Assembly (NCBI GenBank): GCA_963702035.1
Contig: OY969700.1
Span: 2,542,001 to 2,606,000, forward strand
Direction of reading: 5' to 3'
Source: VRUE01 sp963702035
GTDB taxonomy: Bacteria > Actinomycetota > Thermoleophilia > Solirubrobacterales > 70-9
Length of the DNA: 64,000 nucleotides
Shown: in pieces, positions 15,344 to 22,794 of the stretch
Numbering within the stretch: the stretch's first letter is position 1
Layout of the letters: each line of letters starts with the position of its first letter
Program-made: the position numbers and the translations under genes
Notes under the pieces: generated by a model
The model's database searches: none
Told to the model about the DNA's origin: nothing
Seen by the model: only the letters and a program-made list of their open reading frames with translations

Positions 15344-16372
15344 GTGAGCGCGCTCGATCGCATCTCGGTCGCCGGGATCGGCGTCACCGTCGCCGACCTG
15401 GAGGCCGAAGCGAAGCGTGCCGAGGCGGCGGGCGTCGAGTGCGTCTGGGCGCCGGAGCTGTTCCGCTCCTCGGTAACCCAGGCGGCCTACCTGGCCGGTC
15501 GCACCGAGAAGATCGGCGTCGCCACGGGGATCGCCTGGGCCTTCACCCGCAGTCCCTTCATCGTCGCGATCAGCGCCCTGGACATCGACGAGATGTCGGG
15601 TGGGCGCTTCCGCCTCGGCCTCGGCTCCGGCGTCAAACGCCTCAACGAAACCTGGCACAACGCCGAGTACGGCAGGCCGGCGCCGCACCTGCGCGAGGCG
15701 ATCGAGGCGACCCGGCTGATCATGCGGCAGGCCGGCGCGGGCGAGCCGATCCGCTACGAGGGCGACTACTACGACATCGACATCAAGGGCTGGGTCCGGC
15801 CGCACCCGGCGCCGCGCGAGTCGGTGCCGATCTACACCGCCGGCGTGCAGGGGGGGATGTGCCGGATGGCCGGTGACGTCGCCGACGGCCTGATCGGCCA
15901 CCCGATCCAGAGCCTGCGCTGGATCGACGAGGTCGTCGTCTCCTCATTCGAGGAGGGGCTGAAGCGCTCCGGCCGCGAGCGCAAGGATTTCGACTACCTG
16001 CCGACCGTCTGCTGCGCGATCGACGACGACGAGGCGAAGGCGATCGAGATGGCCCGCCGCACGATCTCCTTCTACGCCACCGTGAAGACCTACATGCCGC
16101 TCTGGGAGCTGCACGGCTTCGCCGACAACGCGGTCGCGGCGGGAGAGGCCTTCCGCCGCGGCGATCTCGCCGCCGTCCCCGGCGCGATCAGCGACGAGAT
16201 GGTCGAGGCCTACTGCGCCGCCGGCCCGCTCGACAAGGTCCGCGCCCGGGTCGAGGCGACGGCCGAGCGCGCCGACGGCCTCTTCCTCACCCCACCCACC
16301 TACTTCATCTCCCCCGAGGAGCTGAGCGAGTACCAAAACCGCCTGATCGACGCCTTCGGTCCGGGGGCCTGA
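15344..16372 (+). CDS. LLM-class F420-dependent oxidoreductase
   Basis: The 342-residue protein is a luciferase-like monooxygenase-fold TIM barrel: GVTVADLEAEAKRAEAAGVECVWAPELF, IGVATGIAWAFTRSPFIVAISALDIDEMSGGRFRLGLGSG, and FEEGLKRSGRERKDFDYLP. Actinobacterial members use coenzyme F420. It starts with GTG 2 bp after the acyl-CoA dehydrogenase stop and closes the operon, which suggests a redox step on the same CoA-ester pathway. The specific substrate cannot be read from the sequence. Confidence 0.88.
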   Translation: MSALDRISVAGIGVTVADLEAEAKRAEAAGVECVWAPELFRSSVTQAAYLAGRTEKIGVATGIAWAFTRSPFIVAISALDIDEMSGGRFRLGLGSGVKRLNETWHNAEYGRPAPHLREAIEATRLIMRQAGAGEPIRYEGDYYDIDIKGWVRPHPAPRESVPIYTAGVQGGMCRMAGDVADGLIGHPIQSLRWIDEVVVSSFEEGLKRSGRERKDFDYLPTVCCAIDDDEAKAIEMARRTISFYATVKTYMPLWELHGFADNAVAAGEAFRRGDLAAVPGAISDEMVEAYCAAGPLDKVRARVEATAERADGLFLTPPTYFISPEELSEYQNRLIDAFGPGA

Positions 16373-16376
16373 ACCC

Positions 16377-16694
16377 CTAGCCCAAGTCGAGGACCAGTTC
16401 GAGGCCCTCGTCAACGGCGTCAAGCTCGTCAATGCTCAGATGGGCCACCCGATCGCCGATCGCCCGGCCGTCCACGGCTCCGACCATCTCGCACATGACC
16501 CGCGTGGGCTCATCCCCAATGACTATTTCCGGATGGATGCGTGCCGGTTGGATTGACGTCGAGGTGGGACAGATGACGACCGTGGAGAGGTTGAGCACCG
16601 CGTCGGCCTGGACCACCACCGCGTATCGGTGGCCATATTGGACTCGGCCACGGCCCCTCGGCAGCTTGACCGCGCAGACATCACCACGGACCAC
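16377..16694 (-). CDS. MazF/PemK-family endoribonuclease toxin
   Basis: The 105-residue protein starts MVRGDVCAVKLPRGRGRVQYGHRYAVVVQAD and continues STVVICPTSTSIQPARIHPEIVI, the small beta-barrel of MazF/PemK toxins, which cleave mRNA. Its start overlaps the end of the upstream ribbon-helix-helix gene by 14 bp, the usual antitoxin-first order. The toxin stop lies only 4 bp from the end of the convergent LLM oxidoreductase gene, with no terminator visible. Confidence 0.88.
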   Translation of the reverse strand: MVRGDVCAVKLPRGRGRVQYGHRYAVVVQADAVLNLSTVVICPTSTSIQPARIHPEIVIGDEPTRVMCEMVGAVDGRAIGDRVAHLSIDELDAVDEGLELVLDLG

Positions 16695-16932
16695 GCAGGT
16701 CCTCCATCATCGCGGCCACCTCGCGAGCCTCGCTGACGTAACCGGGGTCCTCCATCAGCCCGCGAGTTTCGGCCGCGAGGCCCGACCGGCGCCGGTCTCG
16801 TTCGGCTGCCTCGGCTATCGCTCGCCTTGCCGCCTCGGCGCGCGTGATCCCGCGCCGCCGAGCGAGTTCGTCCAGAGCTTTTATTCCTTCCGAGCCGAGG
16901 CGTAAGGAAAGCGGATGAGGGGCCGAAGCCAT
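16681..16932 (-). CDS. ribbon-helix-helix antitoxin of the MazEF-like pair
   Basis: The 83-residue protein begins MASAPHPLSLRLGSEGIKALDELARRRGITRAEAARRAIAEAAERD, which matches the beta-strand plus two-helix CopG/MetJ fold used for DNA binding and dimerisation. The C-terminal part (LMEDPGYVSEAREVAAMMEDLRGPW) would wrap the toxin. It should repress its own promoter, located between this gene and the divergent alkyltransferase-like gene. Confidence 0.85.
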   Translation of the reverse strand: MASAPHPLSLRLGSEGIKALDELARRRGITRAEAARRAIAEAAERDRRRSGLAAETRGLMEDPGYVSEAREVAAMMEDLRGPW

Positions 16933-16981
16933 GCAATGATCGTAGCGTGTTTCGCACTACGTTCAGACAAAGCTCCGGCCA

Positions 16982-17260
16982 TTGAGCACGCAGCCATCCC
17001 GCGAACTCGAAGTGCTCGCGCGCGTGCGCGAGATCCCTGAGGGATACGTGCGGACCTATGGCGACGTTTCTCCGGGGTCGCCGCGCTTCGCCGGCGCGGT
17101 CCTATTCGAGTGCGATGAGCCGGACCTGCCCTGGTGGCGTGTCGTCCGCGCCGACGGCTCGCTTGCCAAGGGCGACCGGCAGCGAGGGCGCCTGATCGCC
17201 GAGGGCGTGCCGTTTCGCGGGGAGCGTGTCAACATGTCACTTGCTCGCCAGATCTTTTAG
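16982..17260 (+). CDS. alkyltransferase-like protein (MGMT DNA-binding domain without the active cysteine)
   Basis: The 92-residue protein is the C-terminal DNA-binding domain of O6-alkylguanine-DNA alkyltransferases: VREIPEGYVRTYGDVSPGSPRFAGAVLF followed by LPWWRVVRADGSLAKG. In active enzymes the motif is PCHRV; here Trp51 replaces the methyl-accepting cysteine, giving PWWRV, as in alkyltransferase-like (ATL) proteins that bind O6-alkylguanine and hand it to nucleotide excision repair. It is shorter than typical ATLs. The start is TTG 16982 with a weak ribosome binding site; GTG 17012 would be an alternative. Confidence 0.8.
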   Translation: MSTQPSRELEVLARVREIPEGYVRTYGDVSPGSPRFAGAVLFECDEPDLPWWRVVRADGSLAKGDRQRGRLIAEGVPFRGERVNMSLARQIF

Positions 17261-17532
17261 CTCTGGCGAGGCTCCAGTCGTCTAAGTAATGATTATGAGT
17301 ACTAAAAAGGGGCTTGACATTTCACTTGCCAGCGGAGAGGCTTGCGCCGTCCATCGAACGGAGGGGTGGGAATGCGCAGGACTTCGGGCACTGCGTCCTC
17401 CTCTTTTTCGCCGCCGCCGCGGCCGCGGGCGGCGCCAGCGTACTCACGGCGGTGAATAAAGTCTGGACCAAGCCCACCTGAGTAGGCTCGAGCCCGCTCA
17501 GGCCGGATGCGACGATGAAGGCGCCAAACACG
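17261..17532. other. intergenic region without a convincing gene
   Basis: This 272-bp gap lies between convergent genes. It opens A/T-rich (17281-17320), includes a TTGACA at 17314-17319 with no matching -10 element, and then becomes very G/C-rich. A 54-codon frame from ATG 17296 and a 27-codon frame from ATG 17375 behind GGAGGGG are present, but their composition does not look protein-like. No terminator hairpin is obvious. Confidence 0.4.
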
Positions 17533-17739
17533 TCACTCGTCGCGGGGGGTGATGCGGAAGACCGAGACGACCTCGGCCTGGTGTGCCTCGGGGTGAGCCA
17601 CATAGGCGCTGGGGCCGCCGCCGAACCAGCCGGAGGCTTCGTTGTTGCCGACGAAGATCCCGGCGTGGTGCTTGCCGTCGCCGTCCTCGACCCAGACCTT
17701 GTCGCCCTCCTTGAAGCCGTGCTCGATCGCGTCGCTCAT
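17533..17739 (-). CDS. small conserved-type hypothetical protein
   Basis: The 68-residue protein MSDAIEHGFKEGDKVWVEDGDGKHHAGIFVGNNEASGWFGGGPSAYVAHPEAHQAEVVSVFRITPRDE looks like a small beta-barrel with an SH3-like feel (EGDKVWVEDGDGKHHAGIFVG). ATG 17739 was preferred over ATG 17751. Nothing in the neighbourhood points to a role; the upstream gene 32 bp away encodes an exported protein. Confidence 0.65.
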   Translation of the reverse strand: MSDAIEHGFKEGDKVWVEDGDGKHHAGIFVGNNEASGWFGGGPSAYVAHPEAHQAEVVSVFRITPRDE

Positions 17740-17771
17740 CGCCGCCAGCATAGACGCTCGACGCTCGGCTA

Positions 17772-18281
17772 TTACGGGCAGACGACGATCAGGTGGAAGT
17801 CGGCGTCCTCCGGATCGCCTTTGCCGTCCTTGGTGCGGACTTCGACCGCGTTGGCGTTGGCCGGCGAGGTGTTGGTCTGCGCGGTGCCGGCGCCCGGCGG
17901 CGTCGTCCCTGCGTTGTTGCGGCCCGCCACGTTTGCGCAGCCGCTGATGTTGACCGGAAAGGTCACCGTGACCGCGCCGCCTCCCTCGGCCGCGCCGATT
18001 CCTTCGTCGCCGGCCCGCGCCAGCGCCGCGTTGCCGGCCCCGGCCGGGTTGTTGACCACGGCCCAGTAGGTGTGAGCGGCGCGCCTCGCCGCCGGTACGA
18101 CCCCGAGCTTGTTGGTGTTGATCTGGAAGCCGGTCAGCGTCTTCTGCTTCAGCTTGCCGCCGCCGATCGTCTGCTTCTTGATCGCGCCGCCGTTGATGTT
18201 CTGGGCGGCGATCGCGGTGCCTCCCAGCGCCACGATCAGCGCGATCACGGCGACGACCATCGATGGAGAAGGGCGTCTCAT
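17772..18281 (-). CDS. exported protein of the abundant Thermoleophilia 'ALGGTAIAA' family
   Basis: The 169-residue protein has a clean signal peptide (MRRPSPSMVVAVIALIVALGGTAIAAQ, cleavage probably after AIAA). A short polar repeat-like region follows (NINGGAIKKQTIGGGKLKQKTLTGFQINTNKL), then a beta-rich secreted domain. The N-terminal pattern, signal peptide plus 'NGxIKxxTI-GxxLKxxTL' segments, is found in many paralogues in Thermoleophilia genomes and is the best single taxonomic clue here. The function is unknown; surface or extracellular location is inferred. Confidence 0.85.
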   Translation of the reverse strand: MRRPSPSMVVAVIALIVALGGTAIAAQNINGGAIKKQTIGGGKLKQKTLTGFQINTNKLGVVPAARRAAHTYWAVVNNPAGAGNAALARAGDEGIGAAEGGGAVTVTFPVNISGCANVAGRNNAGTTPPGAGTAQTNTSPANANAVEVRTKDGKGDPEDADFHLIVVCP

Positions 18282-18316
18282 GCCCGCCCACTACCCGGTT
18301 CGCGACGGGCTAATCG

Positions 18317-18411
18317 CTATTTCGGCAAAGCGGCTACAAAGCGCTCGAATGCAGCCATATCGGTCACGGCGGGGCCGTGGCCGGGGAGGATCAGCCTCAA
18401 TGCCGACCGAT
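18317..18411 (-). pseudogene. 3' remnant of an MBL-fold hydrolase gene
   Basis: On the minus strand, in a frame different from the upstream small gene, the DNA reads ALRLILPGHGPAVTDMAAFE, then RFVAALPK and a TAG stop at 18319-18317. LILPGHGP with its metal-binding histidine, followed by a short helix and stop, is the typical C-terminus of metallo-beta-lactamase-fold hydrolases. The sequence before it is not protein-like in this frame, so only the last 26-30 codons remain. The overlap with the end of the 83-residue gene suggests a deletion that fused new DNA to this tail. Confidence 0.5.
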
Positions 18412-18648
18412 ACCCATCGTCCCGCGCGGGTCGCCGCTGTGCTCGGCGAGATCCTCCAGCTCGGCGATCTTCCGCTCGCCTTCGGCCCGCGCCGGGTGGC
18501 CCGCCGGCAGTGGCTCGATCAGGCGCCGGATGCGATTGCGGACCTGCAGCGCGAAGTGCGGGGTGGAGGCGCCTGCGAGGGCGCGGATGTCCTCGGCGCT
18601 GACCTCATGCGCGCCGCCCAGGAGCTCGGGACTCTCCGCCTCGCTCAT
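18397..18648 (-). CDS. small hypothetical protein coupled to the cell-wall-binding-like gene
   Basis: The 83-residue protein MSEAESPELLGGAHEVSAED continues with a helical, charged region (TPHFALQVRNRIRRLIEPLPAGHPARAEGERKIAELEDLAEHS). Its ATG overlaps the stop of the upstream cell-wall-binding-repeat gene by 4 bp, so the two are co-translated. No domain is recognised. Its end overlaps the remnant of an MBL-fold gene in another frame, so the last few residues (GTMGIGRH) may not be ancestral. Confidence 0.7.
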   Translation of the reverse strand: MSEAESPELLGGAHEVSAEDIRALAGASTPHFALQVRNRIRRLIEPLPAGHPARAEGERKIAELEDLAEHSGDPRGTMGIGRH

Positions 18649-19949
18649 TCTCCGCCGCCGATCTTGGTCAAGGCGGCGACCGCATCGATTTCGGCCTGCT
18701 CGTTCACGTCGATGGCTTCCTGGTCTCCGATTACCCAAACGTGGTTGTAGAAGGCGCGCGTCGGATCGGTCGTGTAGCCCGGCTTGACGTCGAGCAGATA
18801 CCCGTGCAGCGCATCCGGAAGGGTATCGGCGCTGTCGGTGAGCAGCAGCGGCCCCCAGGTTCCCGAGGCCGAAAGAGCCGCGGCGGCGGCGGCGTCGAGC
18901 GGCTCTTCGTGGCCGGCGACGACGAAGCCGTGGCCGGGGTCGTTGATGTTCCAGCCGAAGCTGCCGTCGGCGTAGCGGGCGAAGGCGATCGCGTTGGCGA
19001 CGGGGTCCTCGCCCGAGACCCGGCGCACGTGGCTGGCGATCTTGGCGATTTCACGGACCACGTCGGAGGAGATCGCCGAGGACGGGCCGAGCACGTAGAC
19101 CGGCGTCTTCGGGTGGCGCGCGAGGGCCGCGGCGGTCGGGGCCGGCAGCTTTTCCTTGCCGGCGAAGAGGACCGGATCGCCGGAGCGTGCCGCCCAGGCC
19201 GCGGCCGGCATCGCGAAGGCGGGCTCCGCGGCCGGCGCGATCACGATGTGCCGCGGGGGACCGCCGAGCAGCTTGTCGCGCAGGCCTGCGATCGCGGCCG
19301 CGCCGGCCGTGCCCCCGCCGCCCACCTCTCTCACCTTCATGTCAGACGGCGCCGTCGCCGCGCCGATCGCGAACGTCTGGATGCCCTTGGTCGCTTTGTC
19401 GCCCTGCGGGTCGAGCGCGTCGAGTGCCTGCGCGGTGGGCTCGGGTACGCCGTCGGCTTCGGAGACCAGGACCGGCGCGCCGAGCGGGGCGGCCATCAGC
19501 ACCGAGGCGGCAAGCGCGCTGCGCCAGTCGCCGGCGTCGACCAGCGTCACGGCCGCCGGACGTTGCGACGGTTCGGTCGAGGGATAGGTCGCGAGGGCGA
19601 CCGCGGCGGCATTCGACGCCGGATCGGAGCCACCGACCCGCGTCGTGTTCGCGGTCGCGAAGGCCGGATAGCCGAGCTCTTCCGGCGTTCGCGAGGCAGG
19701 TGCTTCGGCAGACCCGCTGGGCGCTTCGCTGACCGGCGCCGGGGTTTCCGAGCTTTGGCCGCCGCCGCCCCGACCGCCGAGGATCGCGGCGACGATGAAG
19801 ACGGCGGCGAGCAAGAACAGCCCCGCGATCGCCTTGAGCGCGGCGGGGATCGGCTTGCGTCGCGGCTTCGGTCGCTTCGGCGCGGGCGACCGCGGCGGTG
19901 CCTTGGTGGGCTCGGTCGCCGGCACGTCAGCGTTGATCGGCCGCGTCAT
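18645..19949 (-). CDS. membrane-anchored protein with cell-wall-binding (CWB2-like) repeats
   Basis: The 434-residue protein has a proline/lysine-rich cytoplasmic N-terminus, one transmembrane helix at about residues 43-62 (AIAGLFLLAAVFIVAAILGG), a low-complexity linker and an extracellular region of CWB2-like Rossmann-type repeats (RSALAASVLMAAPLGAPVLVSEADGVP, PRHIVIAPAAEPAFAMPAAAWAARSGDPVLFAGKEKLP, TPVYVLGPSSAISSDVVREI, TWGPLLLTDSADTLPDALHGYL). CWB2 repeats bind secondary cell-wall polymers in other Gram-positive bacteria. ATG 19949 was chosen over an upstream TTG. It overlaps the next gene by 4 bp and is divergent from an acyl-CoA dehydrogenase. Confidence 0.75.
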   Translation of the reverse strand: MTRPINADVPATEPTKAPPRSPAPKRPKPRRKPIPAALKAIAGLFLLAAVFIVAAILGGRGGGGQSSETPAPVSEAPSGSAEAPASRTPEELGYPAFATANTTRVGGSDPASNAAAVALATYPSTEPSQRPAAVTLVDAGDWRSALAASVLMAAPLGAPVLVSEADGVPEPTAQALDALDPQGDKATKGIQTFAIGAATAPSDMKVREVGGGGTAGAAAIAGLRDKLLGGPPRHIVIAPAAEPAFAMPAAAWAARSGDPVLFAGKEKLPAPTAAALARHPKTPVYVLGPSSAISSDVVREIAKIASHVRRVSGEDPVANAIAFARYADGSFGWNINDPGHGFVVAGHEEPLDAAAAAALSASGTWGPLLLTDSADTLPDALHGYLLDVKPGYTTDPTRAFYNHVWVIGDQEAIDVNEQAEIDAVAALTKIGGGE

Positions 19950-20010
19950 CGAGCGCAACGCTACACGCGCCCAAGCTGGCTGGTTGGTCAGCTAAACTCC
20001 CAGCGAGTCA

Positions 20011-20026
20011 TTGACTGACTAGTCAA
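20011..20026. promoter_or_regulatory. TetR-type operator upstream of acyl-CoA dehydrogenase
   Basis: TTGACT-GACT-AGTCAA is a perfect 6-bp inverted repeat 34 bp before the acyl-CoA dehydrogenase start. It matches the site at 11753-11766 before the thiolase, which implies a shared regulator and hence one regulon for both loci. Confidence 0.7.
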
Positions 20027-20060
20027 TCAACCGCAGATAGCGCGCCTACGAGGGGGACGG

Positions 20061-21329
20061 ATGGATTTCGCACTTAATGACGAGCAGCAGGACTACAAGG
20101 ACCGCGCCCGGGCCTTCGCCCGCGATGTGATCCGCCCCGCCGCGCGCAAGCACGACGAAGAGGAGAGCATTCCCTGGGAGGTAATAAAAGAGGCGCGTAA
20201 GCAGGGCTTCCAGGGCCTCGAGGCGATCCAGCGCTCGGCGTCCGATGCCGACGGCCAGATGCAGGTGATCTCGGCGGAAGAGTTCCACTGGGGCTGCGCC
20301 GGCATCGCCCTGGCGATCTCCGGCTCCGGCCTTGCCGCCGCCGGCATCGCCTCCTCCGGAACCCCCGAGCAGATCGCCCGCTGGGTGCCCGAGTGCTTCG
20401 GAGTCGGCGACGAGGTGAAGCTCGGCGCCTACGCGGTGACCGAGCCGCAGGCGGGCTCTGACGTGAAGAGCCTGAAGACGACCGCGAAGCGCGACGGCGA
20501 CGAGTGGATCCTCAACGGCACCAAGGTCTTCATCACCAACGGTGGCATCGCCGACGTCCACGTCGTCGTCGCCACCGTCAACCCCAGCCTCGGCACCCGC
20601 GGCCAGGCCTCCTTCGTGATCGGCAAGGACACCCCCGGCCTGAGCCAGGGCAAGAAGGAGTCGAAGCTCGGCATCCGCGCCTCCCACACCGCCGAGATCG
20701 TGCTCGAGGATTGCCGCGTCCCGGCCGAGAACCTGCTCGGCGGCGAAGAGAAGCTGGAGAAGAAGCTGCAGCGCGGGCGCGAAGGGAAGAAGTCGCGCGG
20801 CGCCGACGCCCTGGCGACCTTCGAGATCACCCGCCCGCTCGTCGGCGCCTCCGCTCTTGGAATCGCCCAGGCCGCCTACGAGTTCACCCTCGAGTACCTC
20901 GACGGACAGTCCGAAGGCGGCACGCCGCTGCTGCAGATCCAGCGGGTCCAGCAGACCTTGGCCGACGTCGCCACCGAGATCGAATCGGCCCGCCTGCTGG
21001 TCCAGCGCGCCGCCTGGATGGGCCGCAACGGCATCCCGATGCGCGGCGGCCAGGGCTCGATGTCAAAGCTCAAGGCCGGCGACGTGACGATGTGGGCGAC
21101 GACCACGCTGATGGACCTGGTCGGGCCCGACGCCTGGAGCTCAGACCTGCCGCTGGAGAAGTTCTTCCGCGACGCGAAGATCTACCAGCTGTTCGAGGGC
21201 ACGGCCGAGATCCAGCGGATGGTCATCTCGCGGATGCAGGCGCGGGAATACGCCGAGCGTCTCGGGTACGCGGCTGAAGTTGTTGCTGAGGCTGAGAGGG
21301 CTGCCGAGAAGGAGCCTGTGGCGGCGTAG
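20061..21329 (+). CDS. acyl-CoA dehydrogenase
   Basis: The 422-residue protein starts MDFALNDEQQDYKDRARAFARDVIRPAARKHDEEESIPW and contains LGAYAVTEPQAGSDVKSLKTTA, WILNGTKVFITNGGIADVHVVVATV and the C-terminal YQLFEGTAEIQRMVISRMQAREYAERLG, all standard for medium-chain-type acyl-CoA dehydrogenases. The flavoenzyme introduces the 2,3 double bond in acyl-CoA. A strong GA-rich ribosome binding site (GAGGGGG) precedes ATG 20061, and a TetR-type palindrome lies in the promoter region. The TAG stop lies inside an inverted-repeat arm. Confidence 0.94.
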   Translation: MDFALNDEQQDYKDRARAFARDVIRPAARKHDEEESIPWEVIKEARKQGFQGLEAIQRSASDADGQMQVISAEEFHWGCAGIALAISGSGLAAAGIASSGTPEQIARWVPECFGVGDEVKLGAYAVTEPQAGSDVKSLKTTAKRDGDEWILNGTKVFITNGGIADVHVVVATVNPSLGTRGQASFVIGKDTPGLSQGKKESKLGIRASHTAEIVLEDCRVPAENLLGGEEKLEKKLQRGREGKKSRGADALATFEITRPLVGASALGIAQAAYEFTLEYLDGQSEGGTPLLQIQRVQQTLADVATEIESARLLVQRAAWMGRNGIPMRGGQGSMSKLKAGDVTMWATTTLMDLVGPDAWSSDLPLEKFFRDAKIYQLFEGTAEIQRMVISRMQAREYAERLGYAAEVVAEAERAAEKEPVAA

Positions 21330-21424
21330 GGAGTCGGGGGTTCCCTCGCCCCGACAATCGACGGTCAATGAGACCGTCGATTTGAGTATCCGCCGGTTCG
21401 AGGGAACCCCCGACTCCCTACGCC
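21323..21424. repeat. long inverted repeat, family 1 copy E
   Basis: Perfect 26-nt arms (21323-21348 and 21399-21424), the left one covering the stop codon of the acyl-CoA dehydrogenase gene. The core has its own perfect 11-bp hairpin (AATCGACGGTC-aatga-GACCGTCGATT). The 13-nt segment TTGAGTATCCGCC (21382-21394) recurs in copy F at 59389-59401 at the same place, between inner and outer stems on the 3' side. Confidence 0.92.
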
Positions 21425-21493
21425 TCGCAACGCTGTTTGCAGGGACTTCTTCCCGAGGCCGGAGTGCCTGGTTCCGCCGCTAGCCTGCTGTAG

Positions 21494-22687
21494 ATGCTGA
21501 AGAATCGCTTTGCCGCGGTGGCTTTCGTGGCTGCCGCGGCGGCGCTCGTTGTGCTGCTGTTTGCCGCGAGCGCACCCGCCAAGAACCTCGAATCGGAACT
21601 GAACGCTAAGGAAGCGAAGCTCTCGAAGGTTCGCGACCGCAAGGGCGTTCTTACTACGACGATCTCGCATTACAAGGCGAAGATCGGGAGGTTGACCGGT
21701 GAGGTCGCCGTGTTGCGGGCGCGGGAGTCCGAAGTCCGGGTGCGGCTCAATGCCAAGCAGCGCGAACTCGATGGTGCGCTTGCCGATCTGGATGTCGGCA
21801 AGCGGCATTTGGCGGTCGTTCGTGGGCGGCTGAGCCGGGCGCTGGTCTCGCTGCGCGAGCGCCTCGTCGCTATGTATGAGACCGGGACGCCGGACATCCT
21901 CAGCGTGCTGGTCGAAGCCGGCGGCTACGACGAGCTCGTCAACCGCACCGAGTACCTCAACCGCATCCACGGCCTCGACGAAGCGGTCGTCAGCCGGGTC
22001 CGCGATCTGCGCGATCAGGTCAAGCGCACCGTCGCCCGGTTGCGCTCCGCGAAGGACCGGATCGAAGCGGCCCGCGACGCGATCGCCAGCGAAGAGAACG
22101 CGCTGGCCGGCGCCCGCTCCGCCGTGCAGCGGCGGCAGTCGACCCTGGTCGCCGCGCGCCGCAGCCGCGAGGACGCGCTGGCCAAGATCACCCAGACCGA
22201 AGAAGACCTCGATGGCGATGTCGCCTCGATCCAGGCCGAACTGGCGGCGACGCTGGCCGGGACGGGCTCGGCGCCGCTGCCCGCCGGGCCGATCCAGGGC
22301 GGCAACGGCAGCGGCCTGATCTGGCCGGTCTCCGGCCCCGTCGTCTCCGGCTTCGGCTCCCGCTTCGGCGGCAGCGAGTTCCACGAGGGGATCGACATCG
22401 CCGTACCCAGCGGCACGCCGATTCGGGCCGCGGCGGCGGGCACGGTGATCTTCACCGAGCCGGAGTCGGCCAGCGGTGGCTACGGCAACTTCACCTGCAT
22501 CGACCACGGCGGCGGGCTATCGACCTGTTACGCGCACCAGGAGTCGTTCGCGGTCTCGGCAGGCCAGCAGGTCGCCCAGGGCCAGGTGATCGGCTACAGC
22601 GACTGCACCGGGCACTGCTTCGGCCCGCACGTCCACTTCGAGGTCCGGATCGGCGGCGCGCCCACCGATCCGATGGGCTACCTGTAA
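21494..22687 (+). CDS. secreted M23-family peptidoglycan endopeptidase with coiled coil (EnvC/NlpD-like)
   Basis: The 397-residue protein has an N-terminal signal sequence (FAAVAFVAAAAALVVLLFAASAPAKN), a long coiled-coil region at about residues 32-245 with heptad-like charged helices, and a C-terminal M23 domain. The domain shows the metal-ligand regions GSRFGGSEFHEGIDIAVPSG and CFGPHVHFEVRIGG (H-x-H). M23 enzymes cut peptide cross-links; coiled-coil members often act as regulated cell-separation factors. The metal ligands appear intact (FHEGID and HVH), so the domain may be active rather than only an amidase activator. Confidence 0.92.
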   Translation: MLKNRFAAVAFVAAAAALVVLLFAASAPAKNLESELNAKEAKLSKVRDRKGVLTTTISHYKAKIGRLTGEVAVLRARESEVRVRLNAKQRELDGALADLDVGKRHLAVVRGRLSRALVSLRERLVAMYETGTPDILSVLVEAGGYDELVNRTEYLNRIHGLDEAVVSRVRDLRDQVKRTVARLRSAKDRIEAARDAIASEENALAGARSAVQRRQSTLVAARRSREDALAKITQTEEDLDGDVASIQAELAATLAGTGSAPLPAGPIQGGNGSGLIWPVSGPVVSGFGSRFGGSEFHEGIDIAVPSGTPIRAAAAGTVIFTEPESASGGYGNFTCIDHGGGLSTCYAHQESFAVSAGQQVAQGQVIGYSDCTGHCFGPHVHFEVRIGGAPTDPMGYL

Positions 22688-22794
22688 GAGCCCCTTCCGT
22701 CCCGACTCTTGGGATACCTAAAATTAGTACGAATTCTGGTTACTGGTTTGGAGATGCGGGACGGGAATGGGATTCTTGGAGTAGGAGGTTGCTG

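Noticed and set aside
17296..17460. 54-codon frame starting MSTKKGLDIS in the intergenic gap
   Set aside because: Composition turns Arg-rich and unstructured after the first 15 codons, and no ribosome binding site is present.
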